DNA from: Actinomycetes bacterium
Lineage (GTDB): Bacteria; Actinomycetota; Acidimicrobiia; Acidimicrobiales; Palsa-688
DNA length: 64,000 nt
Direction: 5' to 3'
Assembly: GCA_021808665.1 (NCBI GenBank)
Contig: JAKBBA010000005.1
Span: 44,866 to 108,865, forward strand
Shown here: piece after piece, positions 17,489-26,682 of the stretch
Layout of the letters: each line of letters starts with the position of its first letter
Position numbering within the stretch: position 1 is the first letter of the stretch
Position numbers and translations under genes: made by a program
The notes under the pieces: generated by a model
The model's input: the letters and a program-made list of their open reading frames with translations, nothing else
Told to the model about the DNA's origin: nothing
The model's database searches: none

Positions 17489-18298
17489 CTACGTGGCGGG
17501 GCCTTTCTCGGTGACGATCAGCGATTGTATCGACCGGCCTATTGTCCCGGCGGTGTCGAAGATCCTGCTTTCAGCGTGGCCGGTGCCCTGGTTGGAGACG
17601 TGACTGGCCATCTCGAATCCGATCCATTCGTCTCGGGGTGGCCGGGATATAGCGACAGTGAGATCCGCGTTTATGAACGTGTGCGTTTCGAAGTCCACGA
17701 CACGGCTGATCCCGTTAGCGAAGTCAGCGGCGGCGGCCGCCCTTTGCATGGCGGTGACAGGTTCTTGGTCCACGACGGGCAGCAGGAGCCTCGTCCAAAG
17801 CGTCGCCGGCCCCAGCTCCTCCCAGCTTCCCTCGACGAAGCGCATTTCCACTGCAGAGGCAAACGGCGTGCGCCGAGCCCCGCTAGGGGTGGGCTGGGGG
17901 GAGGGGATAGCCGGTGGGGGAGTAGCAGCCTGAGAAGGAGCGGCGACCTCGAGGCGGCGGAGGTTGAGCCCTCGGGCTGTCGCCACATCGACGCCGTCGG
18001 CGCTGATTGTAGCGTCGATGACCGTGACGCTACGTCCGGCTTTCACGATTCGTCGCGTCAAGCTCAGCGACCTCAGAGGAACCGGCCGGAGCAGTTCTAC
18101 CGTGATTCGAACCAGCGCGCTCCCGGCGCCGGCTTCCAAGGCGCCCGCGAGCAGAGCGGCGACAGGGCCGCCGTGCTGGGCGTCGGGATTCCACGGCCCT
18201 GCGGTCACCGGCTGGGGATGGTAGAAGCGCCCGTCGAAGTGGTAGAGCGAGCCTGGAGCGACGTCCGCCGCCTGGGCCGTGAGAGACGCCTGGGTCAC
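17489..18298 (-). CDS. Acyl-CoA thioesterase family protein (double hotdog, TesB-like)
   Basis: A 269-residue protein with two hotdog-like halves. The first has GPWNPDAQHGGPVAALLAGAL and VRITVELLRPVPL; the second has WTRLLLPVVDQEPVTAMQ, AAADFANGISRVVD and FINADLTVAISRPP, typical of actinobacterial TesB-like 4HBT_3 thioesterases. A Pro-rich linker sits near 122-145. It likely hydrolyses acyl-CoA. The GTG start overlaps the murA stop by 4 bases, so the two are translationally coupled, although no functional link is obvious. Confidence 0.8.
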   Translation of the reverse strand: MTQASLTAQAADVAPGSLYHFDGRFYHPQPVTAGPWNPDAQHGGPVAALLAGALEAGAGSALVRITVELLRPVPLRSLSLTRRIVKAGRSVTVIDATISADGVDVATARGLNLRRLEVAAPSQAATPPPAIPSPQPTPSGARRTPFASAVEMRFVEGSWEELGPATLWTRLLLPVVDQEPVTAMQRAAAAADFANGISRVVDFETHTFINADLTVAISRPPRDEWIGFEMASHVSNQGTGHAESRIFDTAGTIGRSIQSLIVTEKGPAT

Positions 18299-19593
18299 TT
18301 CGTGCGTAGATCCAGGCCCAATGAGCGCAGCTGCTCGGCCGGGCGGTGATAACCGCGTTCGAGGTGGTGCACCCCGTGAAGTAGAGAAGAGCCTTCAGCC
18401 GCCGCTGCGGCTATGACGCTGGAGAAGCCAGCCCTGACGTCGGGGATGTCTACTTCTGCCCCGGTCAGCTTCGACACGCCACGAACTACGGCCGAGTGCA
18501 GGTAGCTCTTCTCGTGGAAGCGACAGGCCGACCCGCCCAGGCACGTCGAGAACAGCTCTATTTCACAGCCCATCTGCTTGAGGGCCGGAACGTACACGAA
18601 ACGGTCCTCGTAGACCGTCTCGTGCAGGACCGACATCCCTTCGCACTGGGTGAAAAGGACCATGAGGGGAGTCTGCCAGTCGGTCATGAACCCTGGGTGG
18701 ACGTCGGTCTGCACTGCTGCCGGCCGCAACCCGTTCGGCGCTGACGCTGTCAGGCCGGAGTCGTCGATCTCGACAACTGCTCCCATCTTCATCAAGGTAG
18801 TGATAGCAGTGACCAGACGGTCCTGGTTGCATCCCACGACGCGCACCTGCCCTTTCGTGAGCAGACCGGCGATCAGATAGCTGAAAGCTTCGTTGCGGTC
18901 GCCTTGAAGGCGCGTCCTGGCCCCGTGGAGCTTGGGGACGCCCTCGATTATGATCCGCCGGTCGGGGCGCAACTCGATGCACGCTCCCATCCGCTGCAAG
19001 AACAACGCCAACTCCAGGACTTCCGGCTCGTTCGCTGCGTTGCGGATGACGGACTTGCCTTCGGCGAGCGCGGCACACAAAAGAGCCGACTCGGTGGCTC
19101 CCACGCTCGGGTAGGGAAGCTCGATGATCGCACCTTTAAGACCTCGGCAGCGCGCTGCTATACCCTCGGCGGTGACGTCCACTTCAGCCCCGAAAGCCCT
19201 GAGGGCCTCGACGTGGAAGTCGACGGGTCGTCCGCCTATCTGGTCGCCTCCGACCCTCGGAACGAAGGCCTCCCCGGTCAGGTGCAGGAGGGGCCCCAGC
19301 AGCAGCACGGGGATCCTGTTGAGCCCGCTGAAAGACAGAGGCACCGACGAGCCGGGCCCTTCGGGAGGCGTAACAGTGATGGCGTCGCCTCTGCGCTCGA
19401 CTCCCGCTCCGAGGGCTGAGAGGATCTGCGCGGTGATCTCGACGTCGCCGACTTCGGGGACGTTAGAGATGGTGCTGGGTTCCCGGGCGAGTATCGCCGC
19501 TACCATGTGCTTGGTCACAGCGTTCTTGGAGCCGCGGACCTCCACTTCACCCCGCAGGGGACCGGAGGGTTCGATCAGCCAAGAATCCGACAT
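18295..19593 (-). CDS. murA: UDP-N-acetylglucosamine 1-carboxyvinyltransferase, Asp-type active site
   Basis: A 432-residue EPT-fold enzyme that transfers enolpyruvate to UDP-GlcNAc, the first committed step of peptidoglycan synthesis. Lys23-Asn24 in RGSKNAVTKHM, the loop VPRVGGDQIGGRPVDFH and PGFMTDWQ with the catalytic Asp, and DIPDVRAG are visible. The usual catalytic Cys of the loop is Asp117 here, as in M. tuberculosis MurA, which makes that enzyme insensitive to fosfomycin. The wording differs enough from classical MurA that a paralogous role cannot be excluded. It is the first gene of a two-gene unit with the thioesterase. Confidence 0.85.
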   Translation of the reverse strand: MSDSWLIEPSGPLRGEVEVRGSKNAVTKHMVAAILAREPSTISNVPEVGDVEITAQILSALGAGVERRGDAITVTPPEGPGSSVPLSFSGLNRIPVLLLGPLLHLTGEAFVPRVGGDQIGGRPVDFHVEALRAFGAEVDVTAEGIAARCRGLKGAIIELPYPSVGATESALLCAALAEGKSVIRNAANEPEVLELALFLQRMGACIELRPDRRIIIEGVPKLHGARTRLQGDRNEAFSYLIAGLLTKGQVRVVGCNQDRLVTAITTLMKMGAVVEIDDSGLTASAPNGLRPAAVQTDVHPGFMTDWQTPLMVLFTQCEGMSVLHETVYEDRFVYVPALKQMGCEIELFSTCLGGSACRFHEKSYLHSAVVRGVSKLTGAEVDIPDVRAGFSSVIAAAAAEGSSLLHGVHHLERGYHRPAEQLRSLGLDLRTK

Positions 19594-19685
19594 GCTAGCG
19601 AGACTACCCGCCGCGCGGCGCTGCCCGGAGCGGACAGCTAGCAGCGCGGCTTGCCAAGGCTCCTCTGGGTGCGAGAAGGTGGGGT

Positions 19686-20027
19686 GTGCACAGCTTCGAC
19701 GTCGGCGGGGTTTTCGTGGTCGCCTCCGCCCAGGCCTCCTCTTCGACGTCGCCTCCGTCCACTTCTGTGGCGCCCGCGTCGACGCTACCCCGGGGGGCCG
19801 GGTCTGTGATCACCATCGTCGGCGGACCGAACGTCACCGTCGCCGTGCCCGGCCCGCAGAACGACGCCGCCGACCTCTTCGGGATCGTCCCCGTCCTGCT
19901 CGGTATCGGTGCTGCTATCGCCGGCGCCCGCTGGCTCTTCGGGCGGTCCGGCGGGAAACCCACCGGTCCCGGTAGCCTCCCATCGGAGAGCGATCCGACA
20001 CCCACGGGGCGGGAGGCGCCTCGATGA
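19686..20027 (+). CDS. Putative small membrane protein of unknown function
   Basis: A 113-residue ORF starting with GTG. It has a Ser/Thr/Pro/Ala-rich N-terminal part, a short beta-like segment (SVITIVGGPNVTVAVPG) and one convincing transmembrane helix near 66-84 (LFGIVPVLLGIGAAIAGAR) followed by Arg/Lys, then a Gly/Pro-rich tail. I recognise no family. Against it, the last 113 bp overlap the opposing channel-like gene. In favour, the hydrophobic helix lies in that overlap, where the opposite strand encodes only a basic, low-complexity tail. It starts 92 bp from the divergent murA. Confidence 0.42.
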   Translation: MHSFDVGGVFVVASAQASSSTSPPSTSVAPASTLPRGAGSVITIVGGPNVTVAVPGPQNDAADLFGIVPVLLGIGAAIAGARWLFGRSGGKPTGPGSLPSESDPTPTGREAPR

Positions 20028-21036
20028 GCCTCGCCAGGCGCAGCAGGACAGTGTCGTAGTTCACCCGCCACCCTCTCCACTTCTCCCAAGCCAGGTCCAG
20101 GTCTTCTACTACTGCCACCCCGCCGTCGCGCATCTCGGATATGGCCTCGTCCCATTCTTGCCTGGAGACGCTGACCGGTCCGTCCGGGGCGGGATCTGGG
20201 TCGTAGGGTATTCCGAAAGCGTCCGCGATCCTCCTGAGGGACAGGAAGCCGGCGCGGATGCACAGGTGGGCGTTCGGGTCCGCCGGGTGCTCGACGGCTG
20301 ATATCCACAGTGCGGCTCCGTCGAGGAGAGCTCCGGCTGCTGTCACCCAGGAACGTTCACCGTGAGGCGACCGGAAGAACACGAGTATCGGGAAGGTCGT
20401 GTGGGACTCTTCGATATCGGCGAACCACTGCTCCCACTGACGCCACAGGTCGGTGATCTCGGCAAGACCGTTGTCGATTCGCCGGAAACGCAGGAGCATC
20501 GTCGTCGCCGACGGAGGGTTCCCGGCACGGACCTCGAGCAGGGTTACGCCGGTCTCGCGGCGGGTGAAAGCCGAGTACATGCTGGGTAGGTAGCTGATAA
20601 CCAATGCGACGATGAGCAGGCCCACGCCTGCTTCGGAGTCGCCTAGCAGCGAAGGCCAGAACCGGCTGTCGGAGACGGTTCCCAAAGTGACGATGGAAGA
20701 TCCTGACAGCTCCGCTGAGGCGGCCAGGGAGCGCCCGGTGACGCAGAAGAAGATAAGGCTATAGGCGACGGTGGTAACGAGAAGCCACGAGACGAGCATC
20801 GCCAGCAGCGCAACTGGCGCAAACATGGCCATCAGGTGATCACGGCGCAGGTAGTCGTCGTGGCGTCTGACTCTCGCCCGAAACAACAGGCGCAAGGAGG
20901 TGATCGTCATCTCGGGGATCAGGCCTTGGGAGGCTCGTGGCAAAACCACGGCCCTCAGCGTCGACGTGAGGGTGGCAGCCACTATCCCGATCCCCGCGAC
21001 GAGCCCGACGGCGTCCGCTAGGCGATTAAAGGTCAT
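19915..21036 (-). CDS. Integral membrane protein with ion-channel-like pore segment
   Basis: A 373-residue protein. Hydrophobic segments lie near 8-28, 69-98 and 135-157. Between the last two, LSGSSIVTLGTVSDSRFW resembles a pore helix and selectivity-filter region of two-TM ion channels (TLG where potassium channels have TxGYGD), so it may be a channel of altered or unknown selectivity. Residues 160-350 form a soluble, Trp-rich cytoplasmic domain with no known motif. The Arg-rich C-terminal tail overlaps the small membrane ORF on the other strand and may be poorly conserved. Confidence 0.6.
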   Translation of the reverse strand: MTFNRLADAVGLVAGIGIVAATLTSTLRAVVLPRASQGLIPEMTITSLRLLFRARVRRHDDYLRRDHLMAMFAPVALLAMLVSWLLVTTVAYSLIFFCVTGRSLAASAELSGSSIVTLGTVSDSRFWPSLLGDSEAGVGLLIVALVISYLPSMYSAFTRRETGVTLLEVRAGNPPSATTMLLRFRRIDNGLAEITDLWRQWEQWFADIEESHTTFPILVFFRSPHGERSWVTAAGALLDGAALWISAVEHPADPNAHLCIRAGFLSLRRIADAFGIPYDPDPAPDGPVSVSRQEWDEAISEMRDGGVAVVEDLDLAWEKWRGWRVNYDTVLLRLARLIEAPPAPWVSDRSPMGGYRDRWVSRRTARRASGRRR

Positions 21037-21105
21037 ATGCCACTAAGCCTGGTTCTCATCGTCGCTGCTGGCCGGATCTGGGAACCTGAAGCCCCCGGGC
21101 TGGGG

Positions 21106-22293
21106 CTAAACCTCGGTTGGTTCCCACGAGGCGAGACGCGCTAAGCGAGGATCGTTCGAGAACATCTCCACGATCGGCGATGTGAGGCCCAGACGCTTCT
21201 GGATCCGCTCTACGGCAGCCTGCTCGTTCCACAGCACGAGTGTCACGGCGAGCCCGGCGCGCCCAGCGCGGGCAGTCCTACCGGAACGGTGCAGGTAGGC
21301 TTTGTGGTCATCTGGCGGGTCGAAGTGGATGACTACGTCGACGTCGTCGACGTCGAGGCCTCTAGCTGCGACGTCCGTGGCGACCAGCACCGCCAGACGT
21401 CCTTCGCTGAACGCTTTAAGGGCCCGCTCCCGCTCCTTTTGGCGTAGATCGCCGTGGATCGGGCGGGCATCCACTTTCATCTGGCGGAGATTCTCGGTCA
21501 GCCGGTCAGCTGCGTGCTTGGTACGTGTGAAAACGATCGCCCGGCTCGAGGCCCGGCATACAGCGGCCGCAACCTTAACCTTGTCCATCTGGTGAACCTG
21601 CACAAAGCGGTGGGCCATCTCCGACACCGTCGAGGACTCAGACATCACCTCGTGGTGCACAGGGTCGGAGAGCTCGTGACGGACCAGCCTGTCGACGTCA
21701 GAGTCGAGAGTCGCCGAAAACAGCATCGTCTGGTGTGTTCCGACGAGGTGACGTAGAAGCCACTCGACCTGAGGAGTGAAGCCCATGTCGGCCATCCTGT
21801 CCGCCTCGTCGAGGACCACGACTGCCACCTTGGCGAGGTCGATCTCGTCGCGTTGACGGAGGTCGATCAATCTCCCGGGGGTTGCGACTACCACGTCGCA
21901 GCCCTTTCGGAGGCTTTGCACCTGATCGTCTAGGCTAGTGCCGCCATAGCAGGCGACGAGGCTGAGGTGGCGGGCAGCGGCCAAAGGGGTGAGGACGTCA
22001 GCAACTTGACCGGCAAGCTCTCGGGTAGGTACGAGCACTAGGCCTCGCGGAGCAGGAGAGCCTGACGTCTCGGAGCGCTCGCCGAGACGTTGTATCAGCG
22101 CCACGCCGAAAGCAAGGGTCTTCCCCGAACCTGTCTTGGCCTTACCGCAGATGTCGCGTCCGGCGAGAGCGTCGGGTAACGTCAGCTTTTGTATGGGGAA
22201 CGCCTCGCTGATACCGAGCGCGCTAAGCGTTCCCACGAGGTCGGGTTCCACGCCGAGCGACGCGAAACCGGTTCCACTTTGCTCTGGGATCAA
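21106..22293 (-). CDS. DEAD-box ATP-dependent RNA helicase
   Basis: A 395-residue helicase core, with no long C-terminal extension. The motifs in order are the Q-motif FPIQKLTLP, Walker A AKTGSGKT, PTRELAGQ, ATPGRLIDL, DEAD (VVLDEADRMADMGF), SAT (LFSATL), VFTRTKHAADRL, VATDVAARGLDVDDV and HRSGRTARAGR. It unwinds RNA duplexes using ATP; likely roles are ribosome assembly or RNA decay, as with RhlE-type proteins. It stands alone on the minus strand, divergent from xseA. Confidence 0.92.
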   Translation of the reverse strand: MIPEQSGTGFASLGVEPDLVGTLSALGISEAFPIQKLTLPDALAGRDICGKAKTGSGKTLAFGVALIQRLGERSETSGSPAPRGLVLVPTRELAGQVADVLTPLAAARHLSLVACYGGTSLDDQVQSLRKGCDVVVATPGRLIDLRQRDEIDLAKVAVVVLDEADRMADMGFTPQVEWLLRHLVGTHQTMLFSATLDSDVDRLVRHELSDPVHHEVMSESSTVSEMAHRFVQVHQMDKVKVAAAVCRASSRAIVFTRTKHAADRLTENLRQMKVDARPIHGDLRQKERERALKAFSEGRLAVLVATDVAARGLDVDDVDVVIHFDPPDDHKAYLHRSGRTARAGRAGLAVTLVLWNEQAAVERIQKRLGLTSPIVEMFSNDPRLARLASWEPTEV

Positions 22294-22406
22294 AAAACGT
22301 ATCTCCTGCTGGCCGGCTTCGGCCTCCAGCGCATAGAGCTTAGCCGACCCCTGAGAGTCCTGGTGGTGAGCGGGTTCGTCCGTTGCCCCGAGATGATCCC
22401 CACGCG

Positions 22407-23744
22407 ATGTCCCATCCGCTGGCTAGCCTGATACGGGTGTCCCTGAGCCTGTTCGACGACCCGACAGCCGGTTTCCCCCGGCGGGTGACCCTCGTTCGCC
22501 TGGCAGGTGAGATTGCCCGTTGCGTAGCCGGCGTCGGTCCTGTAGTCGTGGACGGTGAGGTCTACCGGCCGACGACCACCAAGGGTGGTTGGGTCTATTT
22601 CACTCTCAGGGACAGAGCCGCCCAGATTGACGTGAAGATGCCGGCGGCAGTCGTCAGGCAATACAGGCCGGCCGCTGGCGAGCGGGTGGAGGTCGCAGCA
22701 ACGCTCCAGTGGTCCAATGATCGGGGCCAACTGGCTCTGCTGGCGCAAGGCGTGACTCCGGTCGGCGCTGGAGCCATCGCCGCTCTCATCAAGGCGACCC
22801 GCGCTCGTCTAGGCGCGGACGGATTGCTGGACCGGCCCCGGCGCCGGATCCCGATGCTGCCCAGAGCGATTGGGGTGATATGCGGTGCTGACGCCGCCGT
22901 GCGTAAGGACATCGAGTCCGTGGTAGCCGAGCGCTGTCCGGGTTACCCGGTCGTGTTCTTCGAGACCACAGTGAGCGGCCCGACCGCCAGCCGGGGGATC
23001 GTCGAGGGGATTCGGGCGCTGTCGAGCGATCCTGCCGTGGAGGTGCTCGTGCTGGCGCGAGGAGGAGGGGACGCACCGTCGCTTTTGCCGTGGAGCACCG
23101 AGGAGGTCTGCAGGGCGGCCGCCGCGTGCCCCGTTCCGGTCGTGTCGGCGATCGGCCACGAGTCCGACAGGCCTTTGTGCGACGAGGTGGCCGATCTTCG
23201 CTGTCCGACCCCGTCGCTTGCAGCGATGGCCGTGGTGCCCGACGTGGCCGGGTTGACGCGAAAGGTCGACGAGGCTTTGCGACGTGCGGCGTCCGCTGTT
23301 GAGCAGTCCGCCGGGAGAGCTGAGCGGCGACTGGCGGCCGTCCAAACCCGAAGGGCGTTAACCGGGCGACTGGAGCAGGCCGCTTTCAGGGTAGAGCGGG
23401 TCACGATACGACTAGGAGGGTGCCATCCTCGAACAGCGCTGCGCCTTGCCGAGGACCGCCTCGCGGGAACACCGTGGAGGCGTCACGTTTGGGAGGAGAT
23501 GGGGAGGGCGGCGGGTCGCCTGGAGTCTGACGTCCGCCACCTTCGGGCGCTGTCCCCACAGCGGACCCTGGAGCGAGGTTACGCCGTCGTGACCGGTCCG
23601 GCCAGAACCATCGTCCGGCGCGCCGCTGACCTGTCGCCTGGGGATGAGCTGGCGATCCGACTCGCCGAGGGCTCACTGCTGGCCTCCGTCGCTAGCCTTA
23701 ACTCTCTGCCCGAGTTGGGGTCACCTGCGATGGTGCGACCATGA
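22407..23744 (+). CDS. xseA: Exodeoxyribonuclease VII large subunit
   Basis: About 445 residues. It has an N-terminal OB-fold (RLAGEIARCVAGVGPVVVDGEVY, GGWVYFTLRD), the catalytic region with RIPMLPRAIGVICGADAAVRKDI, VLARGGGDAPSLLPWSTEEV and PVVSAIGHESDRPLCDEVADLRCPTPS, and a coiled C-terminal part ending ALSPQRTLERGYAVV. With XseB it degrades single-stranded DNA from both ends. ATG 22407 (MSHPLASL) is chosen over TTG 22383; no strong ribosome site is visible. It is coupled to xseB by an ATGA overlap. Confidence 0.92.
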   Translation: MSHPLASLIRVSLSLFDDPTAGFPRRVTLVRLAGEIARCVAGVGPVVVDGEVYRPTTTKGGWVYFTLRDRAAQIDVKMPAAVVRQYRPAAGERVEVAATLQWSNDRGQLALLAQGVTPVGAGAIAALIKATRARLGADGLLDRPRRRIPMLPRAIGVICGADAAVRKDIESVVAERCPGYPVVFFETTVSGPTASRGIVEGIRALSSDPAVEVLVLARGGGDAPSLLPWSTEEVCRAAAACPVPVVSAIGHESDRPLCDEVADLRCPTPSLAAMAVVPDVAGLTRKVDEALRRAASAVEQSAGRAERRLAAVQTRRALTGRLEQAAFRVERVTIRLGGCHPRTALRLAEDRLAGTPWRRHVWEEMGRAAGRLESDVRHLRALSPQRTLERGYAVVTGPARTIVRRAADLSPGDELAIRLAEGSLLASVASLNSLPELGSPAMVRP

Positions 23745-24067
23745 CCGCGTCCGACACCGATGGCGGCTCTATGAGGGAGTCGTCGCAGCCTCACGGCTCG
23801 GATCGCGACAAGACCTTCGAAGATCTCATGGAGGAGCTCGAAAGTCTCACCGCCCGCCTCGCCGCCGGTGACGTGGGTATAGAAGCGACAGCGGACCTCT
23901 ACGAGCAGGCGGAGGCCGTCCACGCGCAGGCTAGGCAGAGGCTCGACCAGGTGCGGGCCAGAGTGGAGCGCCTCGCTGGTGGCATACCGCCCGTGCCGGA
24001 CGGCTGCGCAAGCTCACTCCTCGGGGGAGACGAGATCGGCGAGCCTGCCGGCGATGGTGCCCCTTAG
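23741..24067 (+). CDS. xseB: Exodeoxyribonuclease VII small subunit
   Basis: A 108-residue protein. The core TFEDLMEELESLTARLAAGDVGIEATADLYEQAEAVHAQAR matches XseB (usually FEEALAELEEIVRRLE.GELPLEESLALYERG). It forms the helical partner of XseA. Its ATG overlaps the xseA stop (ATGA). The C-terminal 35 residues are longer than usual, and their 54 bp overlap the end of the opposing pepN gene. Confidence 0.9.
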   Translation: MTASDTDGGSMRESSQPHGSDRDKTFEDLMEELESLTARLAAGDVGIEATADLYEQAEAVHAQARQRLDQVRARVERLAGGIPPVPDGCASSLLGGDEIGEPAGDGAP

Positions 24068-26611
24068 ACGCTGAGCGAGCGAGACGTTCACGTCGAGACG
24101 TTCGAGTATCTGAGCCAGACGCACCGGGCTCAACGTGAGGTCCCTCGAAGAGCAGAAAGCCTTCACTCTTGCGGCCACCACAGGATCGACGAAACTGGAG
24201 GTGGATTCCAATATCCTCACTAGGAGGCTGTGGGGCATCCGGGCGGCTAGCTCGTCCCAGTTCGATTCGACCCAATCCCACGCTTGGTCGGCTGCTCCGC
24301 GCTGGCCCATCAGTGTGGCTATCGCCAGGGGGGCGTCTTGGGATCGCACCTGAGATCCCAGCGTCATCTGCAAGGTCCGCTCCCGTAAAGACTCCGACGT
24401 CGCTTCGGCGAGAGCGAACAGGTAACGCTGTTCCTCTTGGGGGGACCCGGCCTTGGTGTACGCGTCGAGGACGAGGTTCCACTCGTCCTCGCCGCCCGAC
24501 CCGACAGCGACACGTGCGCAGACCCCCACGAGATCAGCTGCCAGCCCGTCTGGCCCTGGCGGCGACACTAGGTGCTTGCGAAGACGTGCGACGCTCTGCG
24601 CTACCACCGCCGGGTCCTTGGCTATCTGGGCTAGGACCGACAGGACCCTCGCTCGGGCTGTCGCGGTTCTTTCCGGTTCGCCCTCGGTGGGGATCCAGCC
24701 GAGCGAGCTCCACACCGGCGCCGCCAGCGACGCAGCGAAGCGGGCCACCGCTGCCCGGTCCTCGTCGTCGCCTGCGAGGTCCAGCATGTGCAGGCCCGAA
24801 CCCAGAGAGGTCCAAACGTCCGGGTCGCTGTCAGGACCGAGCGCAGCGGCGCCCGCAGCCCAATCCTCCACCTCGGCGGTTCCTGCTACCACCTCGGCCC
24901 AGGTATCGCTTAGATAGTTGAAGCGCTCCATAGGCTCCGCTACCTCAGCCAGGCCGGCGTCGAGCAGGCGCCGTCTCAGCTGAGGGCTGTAAGAGCAACG
25001 GTAGAAACCCCATCCTCCGGCGTTCACGATCAACCAGTCGACCGGAGCGTCGAAGGACACGGTGGAGCCGTCCGCATCAAGGAGCAGTCGTTCGTCGCGT
25101 ACTTTGCCACCGGCAGACAAACGCAGGTTAACCGGAACCTTCCACGTGGCCGCGCCGGCGCCGGCGGGAGCCGGGCGGTAGGTGAAGCGCCTCTGGGAGA
25201 GCGCCACTGAGGTCCCGTCGGCGCCGAGAGCAGCCTCGACGAGGGGGTGACCTCCCTGGAAGATCCAAGAGTCCATAATCGACCGCACCGGTTCGCCCGA
25301 GACCTGCTCCAGCGCGTCCCAAAGGTCGGAGGTCTCGGTGTTCGAATGGGCGTGCGACGACAGGTAAGCCGAGATGCCAAGCCGGAAAACCTCGGCTCCG
25401 AGGTAGCGCTCCAGCATTTTGAGGACCGAACCACCTTTTTGGTAGGTGAGCAGGTCGAACATGCCCTCGGCCTCTTCCGGGCGGCCCACCGGGTACTCCA
25501 CCGGCCGGGTCGACTCCAAGCCGTCGACGGCCATGGCCGCCGCCTTGCCAGCTGCGAACGCCGCCCACATCTGCCAGGCGGGTTTGAAAGCGTCGGTGGT
25601 GGTCAACTCCATGAAAGTAGCGAACGCCTCGTTCAGCCAGATCCCGTTCCACCATTTCATCGTCACCAGATCCCCGAACCACATGTGGGCTGTCTCGTGC
25701 GCGATCACAGAAGCGACTCGGGCCATCTCCGTCTGCGCCGCGCGGGCAGAGTCGACGAGAAGTGCCGTCTCACGGTATGTGACAAGGCCGAGGTTCTCCA
25801 TCGCCCCGAAGGCGAAGTCGGGGATAGCCACGTGGTCGAGTTTCGCCTCCGGGTAAGGAATCGCGAAGTAGTCGGACAAGAAGCGCAGGGCATGGGCTGC
25901 CGCCTCAAGGGCGAAAGGCGTCAGCGGCTGCTTCGAAGGGACCGTCGCCACCCTGACCGGCACGCCTGAGACGTCGACCGGTGCGGTCAGCTCGAAAGGT
26001 CCGACTATGAAAGCGACCAGGTAGGTGGACATCGGCATCGTCTCCGCGAAGCGCACACGGGTCCATCCATCCCCGAGTGTCTCCTCGGAGGCGACCGGGC
26101 CGTTGGACAGCCCTACACAGCCGGCGGGGACGTCCAAGGTGACCTGGAAGGTCGCCTTGAAATCAGGCTCATCCCAGCACGGGAAAGCCCGGCGGGCGTC
26201 TGTTGCCTCGAACTGTGTTGTCGCTATCGTCACTTCCCGGCCGTCAGGGGACTTGAAAGTGCTGCGGTAGAAGCCGCGAAGGTGGTCGTTCAGCACGCCC
26301 CTGAAAGCGAGGGACAGCCGGTAGCCGGCCCCGGCCTGCGCTGGAGTTCCGAAGCGCAGTTCGAGGCGCTCCTCCTCGGGATGCAGCAGCGCTGTGGGCA
26401 CGAGGACTGCCCCTGTCGGGCTTGCCAGCTCCGCGGAGGATATTTCGAGCTCGGCGGCGTTCAAGACGATGCTGTCGGCGTCCTCCAGCAGGTCGAGGTC
26501 CACGGATACGGTGCCCTCGAAGGTCGCAGTGTCGAGGTGCGGCCGCATCGCAAGGTCGTAGCGGCGTGGGACGGCAGTGCGCGCCAGACGGTAGCTGTCG
26601 GTGTTCGCCAT
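24014..26611 (-). CDS. pepN: Aminopeptidase N, M1 family zinc metallopeptidase
   Basis: An 865-residue cytoplasmic aminopeptidase that removes N-terminal residues from peptides. The exopeptidase motif GAMEN is at 269-273, the zinc site HETAH at 305-309 and the third ligand Glu at 328 (WLNEAF). A Tyr in the LTYQKGG segment further on is the expected transition-state residue. The C-terminal 400 residues form the ERAP1-like helical domain. ATG 26611 (MANTDSYRLART) is used; the 13-residue extension to 26650 is unlikely. It is divergent from the PfkB kinase. Confidence 0.93.
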   Translation of the reverse strand: MANTDSYRLARTAVPRRYDLAMRPHLDTATFEGTVSVDLDLLEDADSIVLNAAELEISSAELASPTGAVLVPTALLHPEEERLELRFGTPAQAGAGYRLSLAFRGVLNDHLRGFYRSTFKSPDGREVTIATTQFEATDARRAFPCWDEPDFKATFQVTLDVPAGCVGLSNGPVASEETLGDGWTRVRFAETMPMSTYLVAFIVGPFELTAPVDVSGVPVRVATVPSKQPLTPFALEAAAHALRFLSDYFAIPYPEAKLDHVAIPDFAFGAMENLGLVTYRETALLVDSARAAQTEMARVASVIAHETAHMWFGDLVTMKWWNGIWLNEAFATFMELTTTDAFKPAWQMWAAFAAGKAAAMAVDGLESTRPVEYPVGRPEEAEGMFDLLTYQKGGSVLKMLERYLGAEVFRLGISAYLSSHAHSNTETSDLWDALEQVSGEPVRSIMDSWIFQGGHPLVEAALGADGTSVALSQRRFTYRPAPAGAGAATWKVPVNLRLSAGGKVRDERLLLDADGSTVSFDAPVDWLIVNAGGWGFYRCSYSPQLRRRLLDAGLAEVAEPMERFNYLSDTWAEVVAGTAEVEDWAAGAAALGPDSDPDVWTSLGSGLHMLDLAGDDEDRAAVARFAASLAAPVWSSLGWIPTEGEPERTATARARVLSVLAQIAKDPAVVAQSVARLRKHLVSPPGPDGLAADLVGVCARVAVGSGGEDEWNLVLDAYTKAGSPQEEQRYLFALAEATSESLRERTLQMTLGSQVRSQDAPLAIATLMGQRGAADQAWDWVESNWDELAARMPHSLLVRILESTSSFVDPVVAARVKAFCSSRDLTLSPVRLAQILERLDVNVSLAQRLRGTIAGRLADLVSPEE

Positions 26612-26682
26612 GTGTGGTCCTCTCGGAGTTTCTCGTTGCCAAAGCACCAACCCTAGTGACTGGCCCGGCTACCGTCTTCGGG

